64,000 bases of DNA. Source: Prochlorococcus sp. AG-402-M15. Its GTDB lineage: Bacteria; Cyanobacteriota; Cyanobacteriia; PCC-6307; Cyanobiaceae. Below, piece after piece: positions 19,196 through 29,074 of this stretch. The first letter of the stretch is position 1. Each line of letters starts with the position of its first letter. Position numbers and translations under genes: made by a program. The notes under the pieces were generated by a model. That model worked only from the letters and a program-made list of their open reading frames with translations, was not told where the DNA came from and did not search any database. The stretch spans positions 1 to 64,000 of the forward strand of contig QCIP01000009.1 of the NCBI GenBank assembly GCA_003216615.1, in the 5' to 3' direction.

Positions 19196-20631
19196 TGAAT
19201 AAGCCTAGAATACTTTTCTGGCATAGAAAAGATCTAAGAATAATTGATAATCAAGCTTTAATAAAAGCATTTTCATTATCAAATGCTATTACCTCGACTT
19301 ATATTTTAGATGAAAATTATTCATATGATTTTAATGCAAATTCAAGAGCTTGGTTCCTCGCAAATTCCCTTCAAGAATTAGGAATTAATTGGAAAAAAAT
19401 GGGAAGCAGGCTTGTTATAGGAGAGGGAGATCCAGTATTAATAATTCCTGAATTAGCAAAAACAATAGATGCTAAATTTGTTATTTGGAATAAATCAATT
19501 GAACCTTATGAGATAAATAGAGATTTACAAATAAAAAATAATTTAAAGGGGAAAAACATTCAAGTTATTGAATCTTGGGATCATTTATTAATAGAACCTT
19601 CAAAAATATTTTCAGGAAGTAACACACCATATTCAGTCTATGGTCCTTTTTATAAAAACCTAAAATCAAAAATGAATTTAATGGGGTTATATGAAGAAGA
19701 TAAAAGTATTTTCCTTTTTAAAGATATCGATAATAAATTTCAAGAAAATCAGAAAATTAAGTCATCTGATTCGGTACTAGAGAAATTTATTAAAAGTATC
19801 AAATTTTCTGGATCCAAGATCTGTCCATGTAGACCTGGCGAGAAGGCTGCAGAAATATTATTAAAAAACTTTATTAACGAAAAAAAAATATATTCTTACA
19901 ATTCTTCAAGAGATTTGCCTTCCTATAATGGAACATCTTTTTTAAGTGCATCTCTCAGATTCGGGACCATTAGCATTAGAAAAGTTTGGAACGCCACATT
20001 AAATTTAAATGAAGGTTTTAAAAATCAAGAAAATTACTTATCAATTGAAACTTGGCAAAAAGAACTTGTTTGGCGGGAATTTTATCAACATTGCTTATTC
20101 CATTTCCCAGAACTAGAAAGGGGTGCATATAGAAAAAAATGGGATCAATTTCCGTGGCAAAATAATAATGAATGGTTTCAGCATTGGAGTAACGGAGAAA
20201 CTGGTGTGCCTATAATTGATGCTGCAATGCGGCAACTAAATAGTACTGGCTGGATGCATAATAGATGTCGCATGATAGTCGCTTCATTTTTGGTCAAAGA
20301 TCTAATATGTAGTTGGCAAATGGGTGAGAAAAAATTTATGGAGATGTTAGTTGATGGAGACTTAGCAGCAAATAATGGGGGATGGCAGTGGAGCGCAAGT
20401 AGCGGAATGGATCCAAAACCATTAAGAATTTTTAATCCATATACTCAGGCAAGAAAATTTGATCCTATTTGTGAATATATAAAAGCTTGGATTCCAGAAT
20501 TATCTAAAGTATCAAATGCAGATCTATTAAGTGGGGAAATATCTAATTTAGAAAAAAATAATTATTCAAGGCCTATTGTCAATCACAATATCCAACAAAG
20601 ATTATTTAAATCACTTTACGCAGAAATTTGA
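19195..20631 (+). CDS. phrB: Deoxyribodipyrimidine photolyase
   Basis: This 478-residue class I CPD photolyase repairs UV pyrimidine dimers with blue light. The N-terminal antenna domain begins RILFWHRKDLRIIDNQAL; the FAD domain contains WREFYQH, GVPIIDAAMRQLNSTGWMHNRCRM, VDGDLAANNGGWQW and the C-terminal NPYTQARKFDP. Length and motifs fit cyanobacterial photolyases rather than cryptochromes, which lack the dimer-binding features, though the boundary is not absolute by eye. Its 3' end overlaps the convergent aminotransferase gene by 16 bases. Confidence 0.93.
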   Translation: MNKPRILFWHRKDLRIIDNQALIKAFSLSNAITSTYILDENYSYDFNANSRAWFLANSLQELGINWKKMGSRLVIGEGDPVLIIPELAKTIDAKFVIWNKSIEPYEINRDLQIKNNLKGKNIQVIESWDHLLIEPSKIFSGSNTPYSVYGPFYKNLKSKMNLMGLYEEDKSIFLFKDIDNKFQENQKIKSSDSVLEKFIKSIKFSGSKICPCRPGEKAAEILLKNFINEKKIYSYNSSRDLPSYNGTSFLSASLRFGTISIRKVWNATLNLNEGFKNQENYLSIETWQKELVWREFYQHCLFHFPELERGAYRKKWDQFPWQNNNEWFQHWSNGETGVPIIDAAMRQLNSTGWMHNRCRMIVASFLVKDLICSWQMGEKKFMEMLVDGDLAANNGGWQWSASSGMDPKPLRIFNPYTQARKFDPICEYIKAWIPELSKVSNADLLSGEISNLEKNNYSRPIVNHNIQQRLFKSLYAEI

Positions 20632-21821
20632 ATTTCTTCTATGCAATTTTTTAAAACTTTATTTAAATTATCCGCCACATAAACTTGCTCTTCGTAAGAT
20701 ATTTCCGGGAACATTGGAAGACTAAGAACTTCCGTACAAATTCTCTCTGTATTTATAAGTTTTGTGCGTGAAAAATTTTTATTTTTATATGCTATTTGTG
20801 CATGAATTGGAATTGGATAATAAATAATTGAGTTAATACCTTTTTCATAAAGTTGTTGCTTTACCAAATTCCTTAAGGAATAATATTTTTTGCAATTAGT
20901 ATCAAATAAATTTGAAAAATCTTCATTTAAAGAATATTTATCGTTTCTTAATTTAATAACAAATTGGTTCCAAGAATGAAAAATTGAATCAGAACTAATT
21001 TTAGGAAAACTAATAAATAGATTTTTTTCTAATAAATCAAAGTAATTATTAGCAATTTTTTGGCGATTATTAATCCACTTAGAAATATATTTAATTTTGA
21101 TATTTAATATGGCAGCTTGAACAGTATCAAGTCTACTATTATATCCAATTTGAGTATGGTGATATCTTGTTGGGCTACCATGAACAGCTAGTTCTCTAAT
21201 TTTTTTAGCTATCTTCTGATTTGATGTTGTTACTGCTCCAGCATCTCCAGCAGCTCCTAAATTCTTGGTAGGGAAAAAGCTAAAACAACCTATATCACCT
21301 ATACTTCCAACTTTGGAATTTTCCCACATTGTACATGTTGCCTGAGCACAATCTTCGATTACTTTTAAGTTATATTTTTCAGCTAATGATTTTATTAAAG
21401 TCATATTCACTGCATTTCCAAAAAGATGAACTGGCATAATTGCCTTGGTATTAGAATTTATTTCTCGTTCTATTAGTTCTGTATTAATAAGATAAGTTTC
21501 TGGATCTATATCTACCAAAATTGGATTAGCACCAACTGCACTTATAGCCTCTGCAGTTGCAAAAAAGCTAAAAGATGAGGTAATAACTTCATCACCCTCA
21601 CCAATATCTAATGCGCGCAAAGCCAACACTAAAGCATCAGTTCCACTGTTACAACCAATAGTATTATCGACTTCAATCAGATTAGAGAAATTTTCCTCAA
21701 ATTTGTTAATCTCTTGTCCCCCGATATATTGGCCACCTTTTAAAACTTTAAAAACCTCACTCTCAATTTCAGAACCAATTTCTTGGTATTGCCTATTTAA
21801 AGTAAATGGAGGTATCTGCAT
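20616..21821 (-). CDS. DegT/DnrJ/EryC1/StrS family PLP-dependent aminotransferase
   Basis: This 401-residue sugar-nucleotide aminotransferase family member has GCNSGTDALVLALRALDIGEGDEVI (about 58-81), the Asp pairing with PLP in VIEDCAQA, and the Schiff-base lysine in FSFFPTKNLGAAGDAGA. C-terminal IIYYPIPIHAQ and LPMFPEIS are typical. Such enzymes aminate keto-sugars for cell-surface polysaccharides, but no other sugar-nucleotide gene lies next to it, so the substrate is unknown. It overlaps the photolyase gene tail to tail. Confidence 0.88.
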   Translation of the reverse strand: MQIPPFTLNRQYQEIGSEIESEVFKVLKGGQYIGGQEINKFEENFSNLIEVDNTIGCNSGTDALVLALRALDIGEGDEVITSSFSFFATAEAISAVGANPILVDIDPETYLINTELIEREINSNTKAIMPVHLFGNAVNMTLIKSLAEKYNLKVIEDCAQATCTMWENSKVGSIGDIGCFSFFPTKNLGAAGDAGAVTTSNQKIAKKIRELAVHGSPTRYHHTQIGYNSRLDTVQAAILNIKIKYISKWINNRQKIANNYFDLLEKNLFISFPKISSDSIFHSWNQFVIKLRNDKYSLNEDFSNLFDTNCKKYYSLRNLVKQQLYEKGINSIIYYPIPIHAQIAYKNKNFSRTKLINTERICTEVLSLPMFPEISYEEQVYVADNLNKVLKNCIEEIQISA

Positions 21822-21876
21822 AGTGAATATATTAACCCTTAACCATATTTCTATGGGTAAAAAAAATTTTAATTGA

Positions 21877-22467
21877 TTAAAACCAACTCGGTTCTTTACC
21901 AGGAGTCCATTTAATATTGCACCCTAAAGAAGGTATCTGATTTGCAGGATAAGAATTATCTTTATTCAAGTCTCTTACAGCAGAGCGCAAATCTTCACCA
22001 GATGTAGGGATATTATTACCTGGTCTACTATTATCTAATTGGCCGTGATAATACAATAAAAAATTACCATCTCCTCCATTAGAAAAAAGATAAAAATCTG
22101 GCGTGCAAGCTGCTTTTAATGCCTTAGCAAAATTTTGACTTTCATCATATAGATAAGGGAAACTCCATCCTTGTATTTGTGCTTGTAATCTCAACTTTTC
22201 AGGAGAATCTGAGGGGTGAGTAACAATATCATTACTAGAAATTGCGACTGTTTGAACCGTATTCTCAATTTCTTTACTAAAGGTAGAAATTTGATTTTCA
22301 ATATATTTGACAAATGGGCAATGAGCACAAATAAACATTAAAAGTAAATGCCTATTATCTAGATTATGAGAATTAAAATATTCGTTATTTGAAGAATTTG
22401 TGTTTAACATTTCGAAATTAGGTAATTGAAAACCTAATTGCAAAACCATAGAATTTGTTCTGACCAT
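21877..22467 (-). CDS. Thioredoxin-fold redoxin (AhpC/TSA-like)
   Basis: A 196-residue thioredoxin-like protein. The CxxC motif is in LLMFICAHCPFVKYIE (Cys-Ala-His-Cys at about residues 47-50); later CTPDFYLFS carries the cis-proline region typical of AhpC/TSA relatives (PRX-like group). It has no signal peptide. The role is probably thiol-disulfide or peroxide chemistry, but the partner is not known. It lies 55 bases from the DegT gene on the same strand and diverges from fabI. Confidence 0.8.
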   Translation of the reverse strand: MVRTNSMVLQLGFQLPNFEMLNTNSSNNEYFNSHNLDNRHLLLMFICAHCPFVKYIENQISTFSKEIENTVQTVAISSNDIVTHPSDSPEKLRLQAQIQGWSFPYLYDESQNFAKALKAACTPDFYLFSNGGDGNFLLYYHGQLDNSRPGNNIPTSGEDLRSAVRDLNKDNSYPANQIPSLGCNIKWTPGKEPSWF

Positions 22468-22571
22468 ATTGAAAGTAAATATTTCTTATATTTGAAAATT
22501 ATTGTATATTTTGAAGTAATCCGTAAAGATAGGTACAATTATATAGGAGAATAATAGAAATAATAAATAAG

Positions 22572-23354
22572 ATGCTTCTAAATCTAACAGGCAAAAAAAT
22601 CCTAGTTACGGGAATTGCCAACAATCGTTCAATAGCATGGGGCATAGCTCAACAACTTTCAAAAGCTGGCGCAGAACTTGGAATAACATATTTGCCTGAT
22701 GATAAGGGAAGATTCGAATCTAAAGTTAGAGAACTAACTGAACCATTAAAGCCATCGTTATTTTTGCCTCTTGATGTTCAAAATCCAGTTCAAATAGAGG
22801 AAATCTTTGAAAATATTAAAAACAATTGGGGACAAATTGACGGATTAGTTCACTGCTTGGCGTTTGCAGGTCGCGAAGAATTGATTGGAGATTATAGTGC
22901 TACCTCATCAGAAGGTTTTGATAGAGCTCTTAATATAAGTGCGTATTCATTAGCACCTCTATGTAAAGCAGCAAAACCACTTTTTAGTGATGGTGCTGGA
23001 GTTGTCTCCTTAACCTATTTAGGATCAGAGAGAGCAATTCCTAACTACAACGTAATGGGAGTTGCAAAGGCAGCCTTGGAAGCTTCAGTGAGATATCTTT
23101 CTGCAGAACTTGGGCCCGAAAAACAAGTCAGAGTTAATGCAATAAGTGCAGGACCAATAAGAACACTTGCGAGTTCTGCTATAGGTGGCATTTTAGATAT
23201 GATTCACAATGTTGAAGAAAAGGCTCCTTTACGCAGAACAGTCACTCAAACAGAAGTAGGGAATACTGCTGCTTTTTTATTAAGTGATCTCTCTAGCGGC
23301 ATTTCAGGCCAAACAATTTATGTTGATGCGGGTTACTGCATTAATGGAATGTAA
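22572..23354 (+). CDS. fabI: Enoyl-[acyl-carrier-protein] reductase (NADH)
   Basis: The 260-residue short-chain dehydrogenase of the FabI type catalyses the last reduction in each cycle of fatty acid elongation. Nucleotide-binding VTGIANNRSIAWGIA near the N-terminus and the catalytic Tyr and Lys in YNVMGVAKAALEASVRYLS (Tyr-x6-Lys pattern of FabI) are visible, with GPIRTLASSAIGG after it. A strong AGGAG at 22544-22548 lies 23 bases before the ATG, too far for a normal ribosome site. It is followed by hisB after 22 bases. Confidence 0.94.
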   Translation: MLLNLTGKKILVTGIANNRSIAWGIAQQLSKAGAELGITYLPDDKGRFESKVRELTEPLKPSLFLPLDVQNPVQIEEIFENIKNNWGQIDGLVHCLAFAGREELIGDYSATSSEGFDRALNISAYSLAPLCKAAKPLFSDGAGVVSLTYLGSERAIPNYNVMGVAKAALEASVRYLSAELGPEKQVRVNAISAGPIRTLASSAIGGILDMIHNVEEKAPLRRTVTQTEVGNTAAFLLSDLSSGISGQTIYVDAGYCINGM

Positions 23355-23376
23355 ACTAAGTTCTTTTTCATAAAAA

Positions 23377-23982
23377 ATGTCACCTCCTAGGCAATCTGAA
23401 ATAAAAAGAAAAACGAATGAAACAGATATTTCTGTAGTTATAAACTTAGATGGGAATGGTATTTCCGACATTGACACTGGGATACCATTCTTAGATCATA
23501 TGCTTCACCAAATATCTAGTCATGGTTTGATCGACTTAAAAATAAAGGCAATTGGAGATACCCATATTGATGATCATCATACAAATGAAGATGTAGGAAT
23601 TGCATTAGGCAAAGCATTTTCAAAAGCCTTGGGAGAAAGAAAAGGAATAAGCAGATTTGGACATTTCTTTGCTCCATTAGATGAAGCATTAGTTCAAGTC
23701 ACTCTAGACTGTTCTGGCAGACCACATCTATCTTATGATCTTCAATTAAAAGCTCCTAGAATAGGAAATTATGATACTGAACTAGTAAGAGAGTTTTTTA
23801 TTGCCTTTGTAAATAACAGCGGAATTACTCTCCATATTAATCAAATAAGAGGTAGTAATTCTCATCATATAGTTGAGGCTTGCTTTAAAGCTTTTTCAAG
23901 AGCAATGAGAATGGCTTCTGAAATAGATCTGAGAAGATCTGATTCGATCCCAAGCAGTAAAGGGATGCTAGAAAATCAATAA
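23377..23982 (+). CDS. hisB: Imidazoleglycerol-phosphate dehydratase
   Basis: This 201-residue enzyme removes water from imidazoleglycerol phosphate in histidine synthesis. It has [17 protein letters not shown], the metal-binding [14 protein letters not shown], and the second DDHHT-like site [17 protein letters not shown]. It is the monofunctional dehydratase form, without a phosphatase domain. It follows fabI by 22 bases, probably in one transcript. Confidence 0.96.
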   Translation: MSPPRQSEIKRKTNETDISVVINLDGNGISDIDTGIPFLDHMLHQISSHGLIDLKIKAIGDTHIDDHHTNEDVGIALGKAFSKALGERKGISRFGHFFAPLDEALVQVTLDCSGRPHLSYDLQLKAPRIGNYDTELVREFFIAFVNNSGITLHINQIRGSNSHHIVEACFKAFSRAMRMASEIDLRRSDSIPSSKGMLENQ

Positions 23983-24022
23983 AATAGCAATTTTTTCGAA
24001 TAAGCCACAATTCACTTGATTT

Positions 24023-25540
24023 TTGGCGAAAATATGGAAAAGTAATTGTTTAATTGTGACTAATTTACAAAATAAAAAAATTAATGAAATTAAAAGTTTT
24101 AATAAAGAAGATTGGTCTAGTGCATATAAAAATGTAGAAAAAGAGTTAACAAAGGAACCACTAACAAATAGCAAAGGAAATAATATTAAAGATTTAAATG
24201 GAACCTTATTAAGAAATGGACCTGGGATATTAGAGAGAGGAGGACAATGGGTTCATCATCCATTTGATGGAGATGGGATGATAACATCAATAAAATTCGA
24301 AAATGGTCAGCCATTTTTGACGAATAGATTTGTAAAAACTAAAGGTTTTTTAGAAGAAGATAAAATAGATAAATTTATTTATAGAGGTGTTTTTGGGACT
24401 CAAAAAAGTGGAGGAATGTTAAATAATGCCTTGAATCTAAAATTTAAGAATATCGCCAATACTCATGTCGTAAAATTAGGAAATGAAGTTCTTGCATTGT
24501 GGGAAGCAGCTGGGCCACATGCATTAGATCCTGACAGTCTTGAAACTATTGGTTTATCAACATTAAAGGGGGTACTCAAGCCAAACGAAGCATTTAGTGC
24601 TCATCCTAAAATAGACTTAAACTCAAACTCATCTTCAGAACTATTAGTTACCTTTGGAGTTCAAACTGGACCAAAAAGTACCATTAGATTAATGGAATTT
24701 AATAATGCAGGTGAAAATTCTGGTGAGCTCCTAATTGATAGAAAAGATACGTTTAATGGTTTTGCATTCCTTCATGATTTCGCAATTACAACTAATTGGG
24801 CAATATTCTTACAGAATGCTATCGACTTCAATCCTCTACCATTTGTAATGGGCCAAAGAGGTGCAGCTCAATGTTTAAAGTCGAATCCAAATAAAAAAGC
24901 AAAGTTTTTTATCATACCCAGAGAAAGTGGATTGTTTAGAGGGCAACAACCAATAATAATCGATGCTCCAGAAGGATTCGTTTTTCATCATGTAAATGCA
25001 TATGAAAAAGATTCCAAAATAATATTAGATAGTATTTTCTATGATGATTTTCCATCAGTTGGTCCAGATGAGAATTTTAGGGACATTGACTTTGATAAAT
25101 ATCCAGAAGGGAAACTGAAAAGATCAACTATTGATTTAAAGAAAGAAAATAGTGAGCTTGAAACTATAAGTGAACAATGTTGTGAATTTGCTGTTGTTAA
25201 TCCTAAATATTTAGGATTAAAAGCAACTTTTAGTTGGATGGCAAGCACATCTCAAAAGCTAGGAAACGCTCCACTTCAAGCAATAAAAAAAATAAATTTA
25301 ATTTCAAAAGAAGAGCTTTCATGGTCAGCAGGACCAAGTGGATTTGTTAGTGAACCAATTATGGTTCCATCAGAAAACTCCTCTAAAGAAGATGAAGGAT
25401 ATTTATTTATACTTCTATGGAATGGTGAACGAAGAGGAAGTGATTTAGTGATATTAGATGCAAAAAACCTAAAAGAATTAGCTATTTATGAATTACCAAT
25501 CTCCATTCCCCATGGTCTTCATGGATCTTGGGTTAATTAA
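24023..25540 (+). CDS. Carotenoid cleavage oxygenase family protein
   Basis: This 505-residue protein is of the carotenoid/apocarotenoid oxygenase (RPE65/CCD) family: a beta-propeller with a non-haem iron held by four histidines. These appear as SAHPK (His194), FLHDFAIT (His251), FHHVNAYE (His322 or 323) and LHGSW (His500), numbered from the TTG at 24023. A GTG at 24056 (start MTNLQNKK) gives a 494-residue protein and is an equally good start. The substrate is unknown; cyanobacterial members cleave apocarotenals or carotenes. It has no signal peptide. It lies 40 bases after hisB and ends 2 bases from the stop of rdgB. Confidence 0.87.
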   Translation: MAKIWKSNCLIVTNLQNKKINEIKSFNKEDWSSAYKNVEKELTKEPLTNSKGNNIKDLNGTLLRNGPGILERGGQWVHHPFDGDGMITSIKFENGQPFLTNRFVKTKGFLEEDKIDKFIYRGVFGTQKSGGMLNNALNLKFKNIANTHVVKLGNEVLALWEAAGPHALDPDSLETIGLSTLKGVLKPNEAFSAHPKIDLNSNSSSELLVTFGVQTGPKSTIRLMEFNNAGENSGELLIDRKDTFNGFAFLHDFAITTNWAIFLQNAIDFNPLPFVMGQRGAAQCLKSNPNKKAKFFIIPRESGLFRGQQPIIIDAPEGFVFHHVNAYEKDSKIILDSIFYDDFPSVGPDENFRDIDFDKYPEGKLKRSTIDLKKENSELETISEQCCEFAVVNPKYLGLKATFSWMASTSQKLGNAPLQAIKKINLISKEELSWSAGPSGFVSEPIMVPSENSSKEDEGYLFILLWNGERRGSDLVILDAKNLKELAIYELPISIPHGLHGSWVN

Positions 25541-25542
25541 AG

Positions 25543-26118
25543 TCAATAAAAAATTTGGAGTAAATCTGGAATAATTTTTTTTAGTGCTTTACCTCTATGA
25601 CTACAAGAATCTTTAATTACATTATTCATTTCTGCAAAAGTTAATCTAGTGGAACTCTCCTCAAAAATTGGATCATACCCAAAACCACCATTTCCTCTTG
25701 GTTTTAAAATAACATTGCCATAACATTTAGCTTCAGATTCTATAACCACCTCACCATTTGGGGCGCAAACACAAATATTAGCAACAAAAAACGCACTTCT
25801 ATTCTTCACACCATGAAGTTCTTTTAAAACTCTTTCAATTCTTTTTTTATCGTTTTCTGCATATCTTGATGAGTAAATCCCTGGTTTTCCGCCTAATGCT
25901 TCAATACAAATTCCAGAATCATCCGCTATAGAGAAATTATTTGTTTTTCTAGAAACTTCACTAGCTTTCTTAATTGCATTATCTCTAAATGTTAGACCAT
26001 CCTCTTCAACTTCTAATGTTTCTGGCTGAAGTAATAATTGACAATTAACTTTTGAAAGCAATTTTTTATATTCTTCAATTTTTCCGTTATTCCTACTTGC
26101 TAAATATAAATTTTTCAT
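25543..26118 (-). CDS. rdgB: dITP/XTP pyrophosphatase (HAM1 family)
   Basis: The 191-residue enzyme hydrolyses non-canonical purine triphosphates (dITP, XTP), keeping them out of DNA. It begins MKNLYLASRNNGKIEEYKKL, with substrate-binding SIADDSGICIEALGGKPGIYSSRYA and the C-terminal GFGYDPIFEE and SHRGKAL. The open frame extends 13 codons upstream, but the family N-terminus (LYLAS.N.GK) supports the ATG at 26118. It starts 2 bases after the phosphohexomutase gene stops, so they are likely co-transcribed. Confidence 0.93.
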   Translation of the reverse strand: MKNLYLASRNNGKIEEYKKLLSKVNCQLLLQPETLEVEEDGLTFRDNAIKKASEVSRKTNNFSIADDSGICIEALGGKPGIYSSRYAENDKKRIERVLKELHGVKNRSAFFVANICVCAPNGEVVIESEAKCYGNVILKPRGNGGFGYDPIFEESSTRLTFAEMNNVIKDSCSHRGKALKKIIPDLLQIFY

Positions 26119-26120
26119 AA

Positions 26121-27575
26121 TTATTTTCTCGCCAAATTTATATATTTTTGGCCCCACTCTAATACCTCATCTAGATAAGGTTCTGTTGGTGACTCACAAT
26201 ACAATCTTAAAAGAGGTTCGGTTCCTGAAAACCTAAAAAGAATCCAAAAATTTTTATTGATTCTCAACTTTATGCCATCAATCTTTGAAATATTTATTAT
26301 CTTATGATTATTAATTTTCTCAGGAATATTATTTATTATAAATTCTTTAACGTAATTTTTTTCTGACTGATTTGGGAACTTAATATCAATTCTTTTATAG
26401 AAACTTGGTCCAAAAGTTTTTTGAATTTGATCTAAAGTTTCGCATAAATATTGAGATTTTTTAGCAATTCCATTTAGTAAAATCATTGCTGCATACAAAG
26501 CATCTCTTTCAGGCATAAAGTCACCAAAACCAACTCCTCCAGATTCCTCTCCTCCTATGAATATTTTTTCTTTAATCATTTTTTCTGCAATATATTTAAA
26601 GCCAACTGGCAGTTCAAAAACATCTCTATTTTGACTCTCTGAAATATTTTTAATAACATCTGAACCACTCACTGTCTTTAAAACTGGATAAGAATTATCT
26701 TTAATTTCTCCCAAATAGCTAATGAAGTATGGGAGTAAATCTTGAGTGCTACAATATCTTCCTTTTTCATCAATTGCCGCAATCCTATCACCATCTCCAT
26801 CAAATATAATTCCTAAACTTCTTCCTTCATTTTTTGAATTTTTAATAAGTATTTGATTTAAATCATCTAGATAATTTAATAGAGGTTCAGGAGGTTTTCC
26901 TCCAAAAAAAGGGTCTTCATCTTTTCTGATTTCTGAAACTACTTCAAAATCATTGGAAGCAAAAATCTCAGCCATACAATTTGCAGCTGAACCATGCATA
27001 GAATCTACAAAAACTCTTATTTTCAATTTTTTCAATCTATTAGAAATAAAGTCAATATCAAAAAGGGATTTAATTCTATCCAAATGAAACTTCTTAATAT
27101 CTGCCAGCTCGTATGAACCCTCTTTTTTGTCAATTGAATTACCAAGCATTAATTTTTTTTCAATTTCACTTGTAAAAGATTCGTCAACAGAACATCCATT
27201 AAAGCTCTTTATTTTCAGACCCAGCCAATTATATGGATTATGACTTGCTGTAATTACTAAGGCTCCTAAACAACTCATTTCTTTGGCATAGAAACTACAA
27301 GAGGGTGTTGTAACAAAGCTATTAGATAAAATTGGATCAAAACCACACCCTCTTACAAAAGGAATTATTTGCTTAGCAAATTCACTTGCCATAAATCTGC
27401 GATCATATCCAATTAAAATTTTTTTTGAATTAACTTCTTTATAATATTGATAATGCAACTCCTGGCATGCAGCTACAACAACTCTTGAAAGATTGGACAG
27501 ATTAAAATCAAATCCAATAATTCCTCTCCAACCATCAGTTCCAAATTTTATGTTATCTAGTGTTTCACCAGGCAA
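26121..27575 (-). CDS. Phosphoglucomutase/phosphomannomutase family protein
   Basis: A 484-residue alpha-D-phosphohexomutase. The catalytic phosphoserine is Ser111 in VITASHNPYNW, the metal-binding loop is IIFDGDGDRIAAID, the sugar-binding loop is IGGEESGGVG, and the phosphate loop is RFSGTEPLLRLY near the C-terminus. All four active-site segments are intact. Family knowledge does not separate glucose from mannose specificity by eye; a role in glycogen or sugar-nucleotide supply is plausible. It is distinct from glmM at 59064. The start is TTG at 27575. Confidence 0.88.
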   Translation of the reverse strand: MPGETLDNIKFGTDGWRGIIGFDFNLSNLSRVVVAACQELHYQYYKEVNSKKILIGYDRRFMASEFAKQIIPFVRGCGFDPILSNSFVTTPSCSFYAKEMSCLGALVITASHNPYNWLGLKIKSFNGCSVDESFTSEIEKKLMLGNSIDKKEGSYELADIKKFHLDRIKSLFDIDFISNRLKKLKIRVFVDSMHGSAANCMAEIFASNDFEVVSEIRKDEDPFFGGKPPEPLLNYLDDLNQILIKNSKNEGRSLGIIFDGDGDRIAAIDEKGRYCSTQDLLPYFISYLGEIKDNSYPVLKTVSGSDVIKNISESQNRDVFELPVGFKYIAEKMIKEKIFIGGEESGGVGFGDFMPERDALYAAMILLNGIAKKSQYLCETLDQIQKTFGPSFYKRIDIKFPNQSEKNYVKEFIINNIPEKINNHKIINISKIDGIKLRINKNFWILFRFSGTEPLLRLYCESPTEPYLDEVLEWGQKYINLARK

Positions 27576-27655
27576 ATTTAAGAGTTCCTTGATTTCTGTT
27601 AATTATCTATATTAATTTATATAAGTAAAATTTAAAACCGATTTTAAAAAATAAC

Positions 27656-29074
27656 TTGAATACCCTTTATTTAAAAAGTTTTATAAGATGCAAAAGAAAA
27701 GCATGGCTAGATCTAAAGGGTAATAAATCTTATGAAGTCTGGTCTCCGCATAAAGCAATAGATAAAATTAATCAGTTTCAAATTTTTTCTAAATTATGTG
27801 ATGGTGAAATATATACAGGATTAAAAGCCTGCAAAATTGGTTATCAAGGGGTAATAGGATTAAAAATAAAAGGTACATTTTTCCAAAATATTAACGCCGA
27901 GATACATCCGCAATTACTTGTAAAGACTAAAGGTATAAGTAAATGGGGACAATATAAATATCTACCTGCTGTTTATAAGTTAGGCCACAAAACTACTAAA
28001 GAACATTTATTCGACTTAGCTTTTAGTTCTATTCTATTGGGAACTTTTCAAGAATCTAAAATTGAAAAAGGATTAGTAATTTCAAGTTTTGGTAATAAAG
28101 TTAATGTTGAAGAAATTTATTTAAATAAAAAATTAAGAAAAAAAGTTTTGAATGTTTTAGTAAGTTTGAATGAATCCTTGAGGGGATTTATGCCAGAAAT
28201 AACTCAAGATAGAAAAAAATGTACTATTTGTTCATGGCAAAAATTCTGTGATAAAGAAGCAAAAGAAAATGGATATCTAACAGATATAGATGGAATAGGA
28301 TCTAAAACGGCCTCATTACTCAAAATAAATGGGATACCTAATACCCAATCATTAGCTTCGACCAGCGAAAAACAACTTGTGGAGAAATTATCAAAATTTA
28401 ATGACCAAAAGTATGAAAATGCCTTCAGATTTATAAAGCAAGCACAAACATATATTTCTGGGGAACCATATTGGATTTCCGAAAAAAAGGATCCTTACTT
28501 TCTATTAGAAAAAATAGGTTCAGGATTTTTTATATTTGATATTGAGTCAAATCCAGACTATAAGCATGACTTTTTATATGGTTTTTTAATAATAAATAAT
28601 TTGTTTATAAAAAAAGAAGATATTATTTATGAGCCAATCTTAAATCTTAAAAACAATAAAGGAGAATCTTACAGAAAAATTATTAAAATACTTTTTTCAA
28701 AAAAGAAATGGCCAGTTTTACATTACGGAGAGACTGAAAGAATAGCAATAATTAATATTGCTAAAAACTTAAATTTTAGTCTTGAGCAAATTGATTCACT
28801 CACATCAAGGTTTATAGACTTACACACCTTAGTAAGAAAGTCTTGGATATTACCATTAAAAAACTATGGATTAAAAAACGTCTCTAATTGGCTAGGATTT
28901 GAATGGGTACAGAAAAATGTTAGCGGATCAAAAGCTCTTTACTGGTGGATTCAATATCAAATAACAGAAAACGAATTATTTTTAAAAAAAATTATCCAAT
29001 ATAACAAAGATGACTGTTTGGCTACTCTACATATTGCGGAATTTTTAATCAAAAATCAATTAAATAAAAATTGA
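27656..29074 (+). CDS. TM0106-type RecB-like / RNase H-like protein
   Basis: A 472-residue protein with the layout of the TM0106 (RecB-family plus YprB-like) group. Cysteines 12, 189, 192 and 198 fit the four ligands of a Cas4/AddB-like [4Fe-4S] cluster. A short helix-hairpin-helix-like segment follows (DIDGIGSKTASLLKINGI, about 210-227). The C-terminal half has a DEDD/RNase H-like fold pattern: FIFDIES (Asp295, Glu297), a LHYGETERIA block and NKDDCLATLHIAEFL. The RecB-type active site looks altered: the usual P-D-L-L is PQLL (85-88) and the usual DxK is VYK (106-108). Function is unknown; DNA or RNA processing is likely. The start is TTG; the 3' end overlaps ygfZ by 15 bases. Confidence 0.75.
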   Translation: MNTLYLKSFIRCKRKAWLDLKGNKSYEVWSPHKAIDKINQFQIFSKLCDGEIYTGLKACKIGYQGVIGLKIKGTFFQNINAEIHPQLLVKTKGISKWGQYKYLPAVYKLGHKTTKEHLFDLAFSSILLGTFQESKIEKGLVISSFGNKVNVEEIYLNKKLRKKVLNVLVSLNESLRGFMPEITQDRKKCTICSWQKFCDKEAKENGYLTDIDGIGSKTASLLKINGIPNTQSLASTSEKQLVEKLSKFNDQKYENAFRFIKQAQTYISGEPYWISEKKDPYFLLEKIGSGFFIFDIESNPDYKHDFLYGFLIINNLFIKKEDIIYEPILNLKNNKGESYRKIIKILFSKKKWPVLHYGETERIAIINIAKNLNFSLEQIDSLTSRFIDLHTLVRKSWILPLKNYGLKNVSNWLGFEWVQKNVSGSKALYWWIQYQITENELFLKKIIQYNKDDCLATLHIAEFLIKNQLNKN

